From Siniperca chuatsi (lineage: Eukaryota; Chordata; Actinopteri; Centrarchiformes; Sinipercidae): 64,000 bases of DNA. A program made the translations under genes and the position numbers. The notes beneath the pieces were generated by a model. It made no database searches and was not told the DNA's origin. It was given only the letters and a program-made list of their open reading frames with translations. Each line of letters starts with the position of its first letter. Within the stretch, counting starts at the first letter, position 1. Positions 46,752-59,923 of this stretch are shown piece by piece. Location: positions 20,218,501 to 20,282,500 of the forward strand of contig NC_058042.1 of NCBI RefSeq assembly GCF_020085105.1. Reading direction: 5' to 3'.

Positions 46752-46765
46752 CCAGCAGATGGCAC
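46752..46765 (+). promoter_or_regulatory. CTCF-like core motif downstream of WT1
   Basis: CCAGCAGATGGCAC matches every position of the CTCF core consensus CCASYAGRKGGCRS. It lies 1.1 kb beyond the WT1 stop, between WT1 and RCN1. The same consensus matches in a QSER1 intron (823-836) on the opposite strand. No evidence of occupancy is available from sequence. Confidence 0.4.
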
Positions 46766-46797
46766 TTGAGCTGCCCTTAGTGATACTAAGTGACCAC

Positions 46798-46803
46798 AAT
46801 AAA
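46798..46803 (+). terminator. Candidate WT1 poly(A) signal
   Basis: The first plain AATAAA I find downstream of the WT1 stop, 1.17 kb away, with a second AATAAA near 46940. A non-canonical signal earlier in the UTR is possible. Confidence 0.25.
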
Positions 46804-47527
46804 TATGTTAAAATCAACAGAAGTGAGAAACAGGAAGGCAGTTCAGAGTACGCCCCGGCCCATCAAATATACATGATGTGGATGGAGTTGTGTGTCAGCT
46901 TATGTGCAAATGAGATGATTCAGCTACAGCAGGTATGTTAATAAAATATGACTCAATGTGGGAAGAAAGAGCAGCTGCATGGTTTTGTGGGCTAATGATG
47001 TCACATACCTGGAAAAGCAATGTAAACACGCACATACAGGCATGGTATATTTAGCTGTTGGCTACATGTTCACACATGAAAACCACAGCACACGTTTACT
47101 GGAGGCAGTCACTCACAGAAACACACATACAGTATGTACACACACATCTATAACTAGGCTGCTTGTTTAATTTCCTCAGCAGATCTCGACAACTTGCCAA
47201 ACTAGCAGAAAGATTAAAATGCTGTTTTCCTATTTCAGGGTCACAGATTGCTCATTTGATTGGTCATTCAGGTTGTTTTCCAATCCACTTAATGGCTGCG
47301 AGGTAGTATCTCTGTGATGTTCTGTTTTTTCTGCTGCTTAATCCAATGCACTTTGATTAAGAGGTGCTTCTCTTTGTTCTCTCTCTGCAGGGGTGCCGGG
47401 AAGTGGAGGAAGATCAGAGGGATAGCGGAGTTGAACCTTTTACTCACTCCAGTTCATTCTTAACTGGAGACTGCCAAGGCTGTGTAGAGTGTGAGGAACT
47501 CATACTTTAAATGTCTTCCCATCATAA

Positions 47528-47528
<1 letters not shown>

Positions 47529-47617
<89 letters not shown>
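47529..47617. repeat. (CA)44 microsatellite
   Basis: About 89 bases of perfect CA repeat, starting 19 bases after the end of the open frame at 47391-47510. Confidence 0.95.
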
Positions 47618-47619
<2 letters not shown>

Positions 47620-48383
47620 AAAGAGACACTGACCTCAACCCTACATTGATCTCCCTGATAAACATTCCTTACATTGATTGAGAAAGTTTCTGAGATAGTG
47701 GGGAGCAAGTGTAATATCTGATAACACAGCAAATATCTGCGCTCAGTCCCATTCTGCCAAACGTTACCACCAATCTGAATGCATGAACACACATATCCAC
47801 GCACACACACTCACATGCACACACGCCACCAGATGCCCCCTCAGCTGTACTGCTGGCTGTTTGCCTTCAAGGGGTGTCAGCGTGGGTAATCTCAGGTGAC
47901 GTACACCTGGTAACGCACAGCCCAAGACATCTGTAGGACAGCAGGCCTGCTAGCTTCACAGTCTCCATATCCATGTGCAACCCACCCAAAAAGGTTTCTT
48001 TTTGAATGCAAGTGTGATATAACCTCACTGACACAATGGAAGCCAAGAAACAAGCACAGTTCATCCTATATATGCAAGTTCCAAACTTTACTTTCTTCAT
48101 GCTTTAGAGTTATATTGAATGAGACTTTTCATTTACTTAGTCTGATAAGGAGTGATATTGTTTTTCAATATGTCAGTAAAGTCCCAGGTGCATCCAACAT
48201 CACTATAAAGCTTCTGCTGTGGGCCAAAAAGATGTAATTTAACCTCTGGGAGCAGGAAAGGTCAATGCACATGTAGCACACAGAGGCCTCTATGAGCCCC
48301 AAGGGATTGTTAACAAGGTCAAGGCCCCCAGAGAGGAAACTTAACGGGGTTACAAGGAGGACTGCATGCAAAAACAATGCTAC

Positions 48384-48397
48384 ACCAACAGGAGGCG
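48384..48397 (+). promoter_or_regulatory. Weak CTCF-like motif
   Basis: CCAACAGGAGGCGC matches 12 of 14 positions of CCASYAGRKGGCRS. It has the same orientation as the better match at 46752. Confidence 0.2.
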
Positions 48398-51013
48398 CTG
48401 TCAGGGACTGTTCAAATGTTAAGTGAAGCATGTTCTTAGTTGTATTCCCAGACAGCATCCCCCCCTCCCCTCGGGCTAGCTCTCTTGTGCAGAGCTGCTG
48501 CTCCACAGTCTGAGGGGCCTAGGGGTTCTTGGGGGTATTCCCTGTGGTATAGCAGGGAGCCTGAGGGGCTCCAGTGTGTAGGAGCTTTGGGAATGCAGAG
48601 GCCTTGGGGGCCTGGAGCTCAGATGGGGCCTAGAGGGTACACTTTCTCACTCAGGGAACAGAGATGGAGCAGATACAGAAAGACAGCAAGGGGAAAACAC
48701 CTTAAGAGGAGTCTGTCAGATTTGCAGGCAGCAGCCGGGAAGATCCCATGAGGGTACACAGGCACAGAAACACAAACACACACATGAATGTATACTCTAA
48801 CCAAAACCAAAATGTGGGCTAGCAAACAGAGGGCAGAGCTAGAGCTTTTTAAAATATTCTCCTCTCTCCTCAACCATCCTGTCTTTCATCTTCTCCTCTT
48901 CTCTCCCTCCTGCTGTCTCCTCTATTCCGCTGTAAGATATTAATGCCTAACAGGATTAGATGTGTCTCTATCATGTGAGACACAAGATCACAAACCGACC
49001 TAAGCCCCCCTGGGGAACAGTGGGAGGGGAGGGATGAAACAAGGCCTCCCCTCCCCTCCATCCCAAAGGTATCCAGATGCTGGGACATGGGGAGAGAGGA
49101 CCAGAGAAAGGAAAGAGACAAATGTTTGACAAATGGAGCGAGAGAGGTGTTTTGTCCAAATATATCAGTCTCACTGGGTTAGCATTGTCTCCACCCTCAC
49201 TATCATGAACTCCAAAACAACTCTACTGTGGGCCACTCTGCCTGTCTTTTAATTAAAACTTGAAAAGTTTCTCTCTGCATGTATCATATAAGATATGCAG
49301 CAGCCTGTCAGAATGAGCAGGCGACTAAAGCAGCGAAGCAGCTGTGTAAAAGCTGTTTGAAAGTGATTTTGAGTCATCCTGACCTTAGTTCAAAGGGGTC
49401 CCATTACTCTAGAGGCACTTACAATTAGTTACCAACTCACTAGGTTTATGGTTCCTAAATTGAAATGTATTGCTCTTTAAAGCCTTCTCTCTAATTGTGT
49501 AGTCATTAATGGCGGATTCCTTATCTACACCAGGTTGATGGGCACATAAAAACTCATGATGATAGACGAGCACAAGTGCAGTTGTTAAAAAGAGAGGAGG
49601 TTGCCTCTTGTTCTGTCTCATCACCACTAGGAGGAGTAGAGTCCCGTGAGAGAGGGAGTGATAACCATGTTCTCTGAGATGACATGAAAGATTGATGGAT
49701 TCCTTCAAGCTTCATTATCCAGAAGTAGAAACATGCGAGGCGCTGAATTAGCCTACATTCACATGACACGCACATACAATCACACAACTTGCACGAACAC
49801 AGAAGGGACGGTCTACGTATGCAGTCAGAAGATTTTGACCACACACCAGAAAGGTCTCTACATTTTTTTCTCATTTAGATTTACTCACTTAACTATTCGT
49901 TTATATTTTCCATAAATCTTAATTTCCTATATGACAGTCTGAATGCTGCTTACTCCACACTGCCGGGAGTAAAATTCTGGTGGAGAAATCCTGAATACTT
50001 TAATTATTGTCCTAAAAGTAGTCATATTTAAACATATTGAGCCATAAAATACTAGAAAGACGTTTGTTCGTTATGGGATTTAGGGTGAGATTTAAGATTT
50101 CATTTCATTTCATGTGTTATTGCTCATGATGATTTAAGGACTACACTTTCTAGTGATGGGTTCTTCTGGATGGATGATTATAAAAAAACCCTTAAGCTGT
50201 GTTTTAGGAGGGGAACTTTTTTGTGGCAGATTTTATTTGAAGAGCCTGGGGCAAGAGACAAAGTTCGTTGTTTGCAATGTAATGTAAGATGTTCTGTTCA
50301 TGTCTGACAAATGTTTCATCACTGCAACACAAAGATTTTGGTATCTTATAAGTTCATGTGGAATAGGCATGTGCATGACACAATAAATAGCATAAGGAAC
50401 TAACTGGAATCAGCCTATTGGATACCCTCCATGTGCAAGTTTCTGACTGCAGGGTGTAGTTGGTAAAACTGCCATATTCCCAGAAGAATTAGTTGTAATA
50501 CTACTAATTATGATGGTGACAGCAATAATATTGATAACAATGTCATTATTCTAAATGTTATGTGCCATAAAGAAAAAGGAAAAAAAAGGTTCTTCTGTGG
50601 GCAGTTACAGTATTTGGCTCATTCACTGCAGTTTCAGCAATAAAACTATAATTTGACTCCCAATAGAAAGAGAAAGGAAAGCCTATCCCTTGAGCTGTCA
50701 CATTAAGACAAAGAATCATATAAAGTTCCCATTCAGCTCGGTAAACATAAAATGTTTTGTCTAAACAGCTCGATAATGAACAGGGATTGTACCCTTTTTT
50801 TTTTGCTATTATGCATGTTATTATATAATGAGCAGAAAGCCTGTTATGAAAGCCTCAGCACAGGATGGGTCAGATGTCCCAAAGATCATTACAAACAACA
50901 CCCTGGGCTACAAATCCCCAGGGTAGAAGGAACAAACACAAACAATAAAATGCAAAGATGAGGGAATGCAGATGCAGATATATTCAGATGAAAAATAGGG
51001 CATTGTGATGATA

Positions 51014-51038
51014 AGGGGGTTGGGGTTGGGGTTGGGGG
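51014..51038 (+). repeat. G-rich GGGGTT tandem run, potential G-quadruplex
   Basis: Four G tracts of at least four bases separated by TT dinucleotides (unit GGGGTT), flanked by a longer G run. The geometry fits an intramolecular G-quadruplex on the plus strand. It is too short to be telomeric. Confidence 0.7.
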
Positions 51039-53025
51039 GTGTACTGTATAGTTTGTTATGCAGGCAGTTTAATTGTAGTCATCTTGCGTTTGCTGCTGTT
51101 AATTGCTGATATGGAAATGGAAGTGTACTATGAAAAAAGCTCTTTAAAAAGGAGATCGTTGGTGGACTAAGTGAAAATTATACTGGATGGGGGTGGGGCT
51201 TATAGTCTTAGACATTAATATTCTACACTTTATGACCCTCTGCTCCCCACCCTGTTCTCACCCAGAGGGCTCATTATATTAACAGTGGAGAGGGGTTGAT
51301 CTACGCAGACACTCATATGAAAGCTGTCTGAAGGCATTACTGTACACACACTCCCCCAGTGTGAATGATTAGGAACCTATCATGAACAGGAGGGGCAGGC
51401 TGTTAAACATGACCGCGAGGCAGGCTGCACAGATAGTCCATGTGCCCCCCCCATCTTGTTCAGGCAAACACACATTTGGTTCTTTTACATCTCTGTGCAC
51501 CACTAATACTCATCCACCTCCACTCACACATTGGCTCAGACACACAGATGCACCCTGACACATGACAAACCTCATATGCTATTTGGAGGAAGTTCACTGA
51601 GCTACTTAGTGTTTTAGGCCTCCCAATTATTCAAATGTATGATGCGAGACTGACCCCACACTCTTTAGCAAAGCAATAGAGCAACCATTAGATTATCTAA
51701 AGGACATTATAAAGACCAAAAATAACTAAAAACTTCAAATGTCACAACAGGCAACACCTCCATTTTGAATTATCCTCAGAACTGGAGCTTTTTGTCAGAT
51801 GAACAAAGAACAAAAGAAATTTGTTTGTACAAGTGGAGCCAAGCCAGAATTTGGTAACCTATTTCTTCAAATTTGTATGAAATAATCATTGTTATTGTCA
51901 TGTCTCCCTCTTACAAAGTTATTTAAACCTGGAAAATGTCAAAGAAATTCATATAACTGTTAAAAATATCAAACAAAACCTGAATATTTAATACCTTTCC
52001 AGACATGTTTGGCTTCTACAGTCATGGTCTGAGTGCTTGAAGAAGGTCCTACATCACAACAGAGTAACACAGCCCACACATACATCGCCCTGTCCCTTGT
52101 TCCTAATGAGCTTTATCGCATTGGTCCCGCTTGACTTGTCTTGCTAACTGGCACACATATATCCATATGTTCCACATGAGCAAGCAGAGGGGACAGGCTG
52201 GTCGGCAGAGCAGCTTTCTCCGTTACATCTGAGAGTTTTACTGCAACAGCCAGCAGCAACAGCAAGTCAGCTTAACTCCATCTCTACTGTGCATCAGTGC
52301 AATTAGTTATGAGAAGTGTTAACAGCATCCGCTGGTTCCTGATGTTCAACGCGTCAAGAGTTGAATACAGACTTGGAACATTTGAACAGCCTATACCTGA
52401 TATAGCTACCAGAGATAACAGTATGCCCATGTGGAACTTTAAGCACATGCAGCACACACATATATACAGTGCATGCACTGGGACTGATAGCAAGTGCTAG
52501 GAGAACCAAGTCAGACAAAAGAGAAGACTACCAAATAACTACTCAAAAGCACAACAAAATGGGAGCCTGATGCCTTTAAAAACTGTCCTTTGCCAGGGAG
52601 CAGAGGCAGAATGAGTGAGCGTAACAGCAGGAGCTTATGAAGGAAATTGTTAGAAACTAGCTCAGTGTATCAGTCTGGAGGGTGTTTAGAGTATTATGTG
52701 TTGTAGGCTGGAATCTCCTGGCTGCAGACTGCGAGTGAACAGACAAGCGTTCACCTGTTCCCATGTTCTTTAACAGCAGGGAGACAAGGAAAGTACAATA
52801 GGACAATGCTTCATCGAGACACATGAAGAGCAGTATCTTGTCTGTTATCTAGAATTATTTACATTTAGATCATTCTGGACACTGTGGGATGTGTAAGCCA
52901 TAGCTGTTGAGACAGAGAATTCTGAAATGATGATATAAAATAACACAACGTTGCATGTAAGACTACACTGCAGTGTAAGGTTGTTTTTGACGGATGGATC
53001 CACAAGAGTGAAATAATTTAGCAGA

Positions 53026-53258
53026 TTAAAGTAATAGTTCACCATATTGGAAGAGCTTATTGGCTTTCTTGCCTAGAGTTAGATGAGAAGATCAATACCA
53101 CTCATATCTGTAAGCTAAATCTGAAGTTACTGCCAGCATCCAGTTGGCTTAGCTTAGTTTTACGTCTTTGTGCTAAGCCAGGCTAACCGGCTTCTTTTCT
53201 AACTCTCAGCAAAAAAGTGAATAAGTGTATTTCCCAAAATGGTGAGCCATTCCTTTAA
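53026..53258. mobile_element. Short inverted-repeat DNA element, 233 bp
   Basis: The left end TTAAAGTAATAGTTCACCAT and the reverse complement of the right end (TTAAAGGAATGGCTCACCAT) match at 17 of 20 bases. The inside has GAGTTAGATGAGAAGATCAA and a TTGGCTTAGCTTAG block that I recognise from a very common teleost non-autonomous element, here internally deleted. It is non-coding. Confidence 0.7.
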
Positions 53259-54300
53259 GCTGCCCATCTGGAAAGACACCATATTTATGCAGAGTATTGT
53301 CAGTCTCTATCCTTGAACAGCAAAACTCATTAGACTTCCTCCCAGCTCAATGATGACGTTTTGCATTTTAACACACAAAATACACAATACTTTTTTATTT
53401 TGACACAATGTGTGGGCATGTGCAGTATGGAAAAGTAGACATGTTGATATGTTTGTGCCCATGTGTGATGTGGACTATTAATGCAACTGAGGTTTGGGAC
53501 AACAAAACACAACTGAAAAAATTAAAAGGAGAATAAAGGATTTTGAGTGACATTAATTTGACTAAAAGACCCTCAACTTCTGGTCATAGTTTGTTGTTTT
53601 CATGAGTTGCATAGTTCTATGCATCTGTCATACCAGCTATCCATTAACCAATACAAATAATTTGATCAAAAAGACAAAAGATGATTTTCTGATGTTCAAA
53701 AACACTAGGCTGATATATACGATACCAAATGCAGTGGAAATAAATTCAGTTCGTCTGATACAGAAGATGACTTCGGAGTGATGTAACAGGAAGTTAGGAG
53801 TCATGTGAGGAAAGGAAACTTTCAACGTTAATTAAATTAGACGGCTGTAATAAAGCTCAAATATAACATCAGCAAATGTCAATAAAATTTAACATGGAGC
53901 ATACTGTTGGCCTTAAGTATACCAATAAATACATTTCAAACTAAGTCTGAAAAAAAAAATCTTTCACAAGCTACACTAAAACCAAACGCGTGCAAAAACC
54001 ATGCCATTAAACATCAGTTAATTAAGAGTTCTTTAAGCACTAATCCAAACAAAAAAACAACATTAAAATTATTTGGCCAGGAAAACTGTAAACAAAGAAA
54101 CATAGTTTGTGTCTTATTTTAAAAAAAGATCTGAAGTTGAAAACTGTATTCCTCTCAAACCTAGGATTCAGAAGATATTCGATAAATAAATAAAAATCAG
54201 AATAAATGTTCTGCACTGTAGTTTCACATTAACATTGCTATCAAAAAACGTTCCTGTATTTAACACTTCACGTCAAGCTCGGCATTCAGCTTTGACAGGT

Positions 54301-54306
54301 TTTATT
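54301..54306 (-). terminator. Candidate RCN1 poly(A) signal
   Basis: AATAAA on the minus strand, about 476 bases beyond the RCN1 stop codon, after the TG microsatellite. If used, the microsatellite is part of the mature 3' UTR. Confidence 0.35.
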
Positions 54307-54633
54307 GAAGACTATCCGCACAGATCTGAGGCAGCGAAGCCAGCAATGCGGCTGGAAGGCACCATCGAAAGGTGGAAAGTAGGTCCACTGGGTCTGGCTT
54401 TGCTCCTGAATGTCAGAAACAGAACTGTTGATATAAAACCAGAGATGGACCCTTTGTGTTAGTGGTAGGACTGACCCTCATCCCTCCTCGTATTTGGTAT
54501 CTACAGTGTTGGTTTACAATCGAACACACTGACATCTGTCCTGCTATTTACGAGGAAAGGATGGAATGGTGGTGGCAGGAGGTGCAAGAGTCTGTGATTC
54601 TGTCTTTGAAGACAAAGATGTTCAACAACCCTC

Positions 54634-54778
<145 letters not shown>

Positions 54779-54781
54779 AGC

Positions 54782-57700
54782 TCAGAGCTCATCATGGTTC
54801 TTGGTGAGGTCCTCTCCGTAGTTGGTGGCCTGACTTCCCACAAACATGTTCCAGTTTTCAAGGATCTCCTCTTTGGTCAGCATTTGGTCCTGAGAAGGGA
54901 GGACAAGGGAAATGAAAGATAGGCCTTATTCTAACCACCTTGAACATATCAAAATATGTGAAAAAAACAACAACAACTTTAACTAAGGCAATGTTTTCAA
55001 ACAAGGAAAAAAAAAAAAAAACATTGCCAAAGTTTGGGCATTTCAATGCTAATGGCTATCTTTTAGAGAATTCTAGTGTAAACTGAAAACATATAAAAAG
55101 GTTTTTCAAAGTAATCATTATCAGTGTGGACAAGACCTCGAAACGGATCTTAAACATGTTGATGCAACTGAGACAACGTACCTTGTCCTGGTCAGACTCG
55201 TACACCAGATGTCTGGCCTCAGCTTGGGCATGGTCGTAGTCTTGTGGCATAATCCAGTGGCGGATTTCGTCCTGGTCCATCTTACCATCTTTGTTCAAGT
55301 CTCGGAAGTCAGAGAACTGTTCCCTCTCAGTCTTGACCCAGTCCGGCTCTGGACCCCCGTCCTCATGAGCAAACATGTCGGCTGAAACAAACAAGGGCCA
55401 AGAGGTTCGTTTTAAGTTAATGTTTGCAGTTTTAAAACTATTTACACTTCAAATATACAAATGTGATCCCTACAAAATGGGAACCATAGTGGGCAGACTT
55501 ATTTCACGTACAACACAGACAGCATTGATTCCTTCATCAGGTCAACAGAAAACATCCAGAAACTAGTCACCTGGAATGCAGCTCAAAAACATAAATGAAC
55601 AAAACCCTAACGCACATATACGTGTCTTATAAGTGGGGATAAATCAAAGGAAGGTAATGGATTTTGCCATTCACATCTAAACTAATAACAGTAAGTGATA
55701 CACCATGTTCACTGTATTTCATTTCGGCAGTTTATGCTACCAATTTTTACTGTATGCTATAACTTTTATTGCACTGAATAGCATATATTTAATTTGTTTT
55801 AAATTTGATTACATTGATTTTAATTCATTGCTTAAACTTACCAATATACTCATCTTCATCCACGTGTCCGTCGCCGTTCTTGTCAATGTCCTCCAGGGTT
55901 TCCTGCATTCAGAATGAGTTAACGATGTCATTAAAGAGAGACACAAGGGTCAACAATAGTGGAACTTTGACTCTGAGTAATAAAAGAGAAACATGTCGCC
56001 CCAGGCAGGACGAGTGAATGTATGAGGGTCAGCTTACAGCTGAGCTGGCAGACTGACACTACAATTACAGGATTCCCTGCTGATGAGAGCCAAACCCTCC
56101 ACATTAAAAGTGAAAATGATATACACTTGTTTTTAGCAAACAATTGGTGAAACACTGGCTTTCAAAGCCCTGGCAGATGGTTCACTCTCTCACATCATGA
56201 ATTTGACACTGTGAATTTGACTAAATGGTTACTTAAAAGCTTGCTGTGTGAGCTGACCATTAGTTAACCACACATGTACAGTAACTGCAATGCATCTGGG
56301 CATAACACATGTATGCAGCTACACCGATTCAAATCACTGTATGCATCCTTTCATGCAGGTGAGAGGCCCTCTCTGAACGCCGCTGAATAATTAATAGCCA
56401 TGTGGCTTCTGTAGTCTTATAGCTGACTAATAACACACAAGAACATCCGTCCATCCATTTCCTATACCTATTTAACCTGTGAAAGGTTGTGTTTAAACAA
56501 GAGATGTTTATTAAAAATATAAATCCTATAGACCTCTGTAAACACTGACAGTGTGAGAGATGTTCTGTACATTTCGCAAGCATGTGAGAGGCACGCCACA
56601 ATCACACTAGTCTATTCAGGGATACAAAGACCTTTCTTGTCATAGTTTACTACTATGGCTAATACTATACAATAGGGTTGGATGATAAACTACATTTACT
56701 GGATTTCCAACATTTGGACTCTCTCACAGACCTGAATTTACTCTTGTTGAAGTTTGTAATAAAGAAATAATCTGAATCTCATATCATTAAATCAGGAATA
56801 GGTGCACAACCAATGGCATCTAACCAGATGTTCAACCAAGCAATCAGCCCAAAGTCCAGAATCTTTCAAAGGTCTATACTATAATTAACCTGGACAAACA
56901 TATAAAAGCCAGTATGAGGAAAAAACTAATGGGAATTAGAGTCAAATATCAAAATTTCAGATAAAGAATGGTATACAATGTACACACAACGTACTACCAC
57001 TAGCTCACGAGTATTGAGAGATTTTGGCTGGAAGAATCGATGGTTCTTCACAACACTGCAGATCAAAAACAGTCAGTTAACCGACCTACAACTATGTTGG
57101 AGGTTCTGTGGCGATCTGGTGGCAAACCATACTCATGTTTTCTGGAGTTGCACTAAACTAAAGCCCTTCTTTATTTATTAGTAAGGCTTCTTCTTTACAT
57201 GAAACAAGATGCAGACCAAGTAATTTAACTGAAATTGATGGTCTAATTAAATAACTATGTATGAAATAAATGGAAATGTCTGAGTACTTGATGGCAACAA
57301 TTTGTTTAATGTTCTGTTGTTTTTGAGCTACTGTCACATGTTATTGTTATTCCAGATCTGAATAACCTAATAAAGATTTAAGTATTAAAAAAGAAAACCA
57401 TCTCATCTTGGGCATAGCAAAACCAAAACACCCCAGTGGGAATAGAGTGAACAGATCCAAAGAACAACACAGCTATACAGTGTTGTCTGTGCAGATGCGT
57501 ACACCACACTGCATGATGCAATACATCACAACTACTAGACAGTGAATACCAGTGACACTTAAACCGAATGACATTTGGGTAATGGTAGTCAGTGTTTACA
57601 ATGCACTGTAGTGGAGGTATCTGGCCTCTGAAAGCAGATATCAGCAGGTAGATATGTGAAGCCGGACATTTAAACAGAGTGCTCCATTATGCGAATGAGC

Positions 57701-59923
57701 CTACAATCATGTCCTTTCTAAAGCTGCAAAGTGTCTCTTTCTTAGAATCATTTTTCCTCATATGACTACATACACCATCAGTTACTCTTTGTTGCAGGGT
57801 TGTGTGAAAGATCTGTGTTATAAAAAAGGAGTCTAACCCCCTTACTACTGTGAGAAACAGGGCTCTTTTAGCATCAGCCAGATTCACCACAATCAGTGAA
57901 GACGCCCCTGGCTGAACAGTTCTTTGGTAACATTCGGTGACATCATAAAAATGAGAGATTAAAAATTAACTGTCAAATGGGTAGTACAACTTTTATGAAC
58001 AGAGCAGCATAGTGCATCGCTGCTAACATTTGCCACACAACTGTTCCAAGAAGCCAAATTTATATTTAAAGATTGAGTCTTAAATGGGACAGTCGGCCCA
58101 TCCCACTGGACCTGTTCCAAAAAAATATAGAAACTCAATCATTTCCTGGCAGAGTTAAAAAATCATTAAGGAGTTATCCAAATGTAGCACATATATCCGA
58201 GTAGCCCATCAGATTAAAACACATGGAATAGAAACTCAGATCTATTCCTGTAATTAAATAATATTTCTTAGTGGACTTGTGGAATTTTATTTTCTGAACG
58301 GCTAACACTGTGCTTAGTGTACCCTCTAGAAAAACTCCATGAGGCAACAAACAGACTAGTCTTACGATCCTGCCCCTTTCTAAATCATACTTAATTACCA
58401 TGTGGTCACAGAGGGCTTACCAGAACCACAATATCCTTCATGTGTTCAAACTCCTCAGGGTGGAGAAAGGACGTGAACTCCTCTCTGTCTGCTGCCAGGT
58501 CCCCATTCAGATCAGCTGTTTTAAACCTCCTCTCATCACGAGGAAGCATCTTCTTGAAGCTGAACTGGTCTGTTGCATCCTCAAACTCCTCTGGGTTGGC
58601 TAAGAGGGGGAATTAAAATCAGGTTACTGTCACGCGTATAAATAGCTATGTTATACTTTAATACTGTACTGAAAATGGCACAGCATGCCAAAAAAACAAA
58701 AACATACCGAGGTAGTATCCATATGTGGCTTGCTTGTACTCATCCCATGAAATCTTGTTGTCTTTGTTCAGGTCATAATCTGTCCACACCTTTGCCACAT
58801 TCTCATATACGTAACGCTTCTGTACACGTTTGATCCAAGCCTTGAGTTCGGGTGTGGTGATGTAACCATCAGCGTCGCTGTCTATCCGGTCCACTATTTT
58901 ACTGTAAGGCAAGAGAATAAAGATAGGGAGGTAAAGATCCAGTATATGTGCAAATAGGTGCCACTTTGTCTTTTTTCAAGGAGAACTGACGAGCACACAA
59001 GTCTTGACTGTTTCACCTCACTGATGAGTTGTCCAACACACACCGAACTACTATTCATACCAGCAGGCAGAAGAGAAAGAAAAAAACAAACAAAAAAATA
59101 ATAAATATTTGGTAGTACCATTTTTACTATTAGAGAAGTGGCTTTAATGAGACTACTCTAGTAGGTGGAGCAGGCAAACCCATTCTAGTAAAAAATGCAG
59201 TGTAGCTGTGGTGTATTCTTAGACCTGGGTTGCCACGTTGTGATGTTACAGGCGTCCTCCCACTCCCACCACCACCACAGGAAAGAGTTTTCTTTGGGGG
59301 GCGGGGGGACATTGAGCCAACGTGTGTTACATGGTGTCAACTTGTCATCCAAGCAGTGGCGAAAAAACACTTTGATGTGAATGAAGAAGCACACAAACGT
59401 AGCACATGAAGTGTATACACTGCAGTTAGTGACAGCAGCTCTATATGAAGATTGTCTAATGCCACACAAATTCAAACTGCATCGCCTATAAATGGTTCTT
59501 TAATGAACAGCCGTGTAGACTTGCAGGCATGCACATCTTTCTCAGGCACTTGTGCTTATGTTGTTAAATTTTAATGTCTTGAACAGTTACACGCAGTGTG
59601 CGTGATTTACTCAATGCAGCCTGTGACAATAAGACTTTCAGCGCCACACCTGCCATCCAAATAAGCTCATGTGTCAGAGTAATAACGGTGTGTCCTTACC
59701 CAAGCCTGTCCTTGCTCTCCTCGGGGGTGAGCTGATCAAATGTTCTGGCTTCCTCTTTGCCAAGAAAGGCCTCATGGTCGTACTGGAAGCTTTTATTATC
59801 TTCGTGGGCTTGCCTGCTCAGTTCTGGGTCGTGATGAAGAACTCTCTCCTTTCTTAACGTTGGCTTGCCGTGCACCACGACGGCGAACAGAAGCACGGCG
59901 TACACGAAGCCGAAAGCGTCCAT
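54782..59923 (-). CDS. rcn1: RCN1, reticulocalbin 1, complete, 6 exons
   Basis: Exons in transcript order: 59923-59700, 58901-58708, 58599-58421, 55902-55842, 55381-55182, 54889-54782, all GT-AG and in phase, giving 321 aa (human 331). A hydrophobic signal peptide spans residues 1 to about 19 ([19 protein letters not shown]). The conserved [15 protein letters not shown] and [14 protein letters not shown] follow. Six EF-hand Ca2+ loops can be read: [60 protein letters not shown] and the degenerate [14 protein letters not shown]. The C-terminus is NHDEL, the ER-retrieval signal HDEL. The family is a low-affinity Ca2+-binding CREC protein of the ER lumen, with chaperone-like or secretory-pathway roles. 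Human YYLGNP reads YYLANP here because of the exon 2/3 junction. Intron 3 (55903-58420) contains an L1 remnant. Confidence 0.97.
56860..57395 (+). mobile_element. 5'-truncated L1-type LINE, antisense in RCN1 intron 3
   Basis: An open stretch at 56963-57181 reads [13 protein letters not shown], then [20 protein letters not shown] and [20 protein letters not shown]. This is the Cys-x2-Cys-His-Cys type C-terminal pattern (CWR.CG...A.HTH.FW.C.K) of fish L1 ORF2 proteins. A non-coding tail with AATAAAGAT and a terminal A-rich stretch (about 57372-57400) follows, as expected of an L1 3' end. Most of the element is missing and the frame stops at 57181. It is inactive. Confidence 0.7.

Noticed and set aside
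48440-48751. Plus-strand 103-codon frame in a GC-rich patch between WT1 and RCN1
   Set aside because: Rich in Gly, Pro and Arg from degenerate repeats, with no recognisable protein or splice support.
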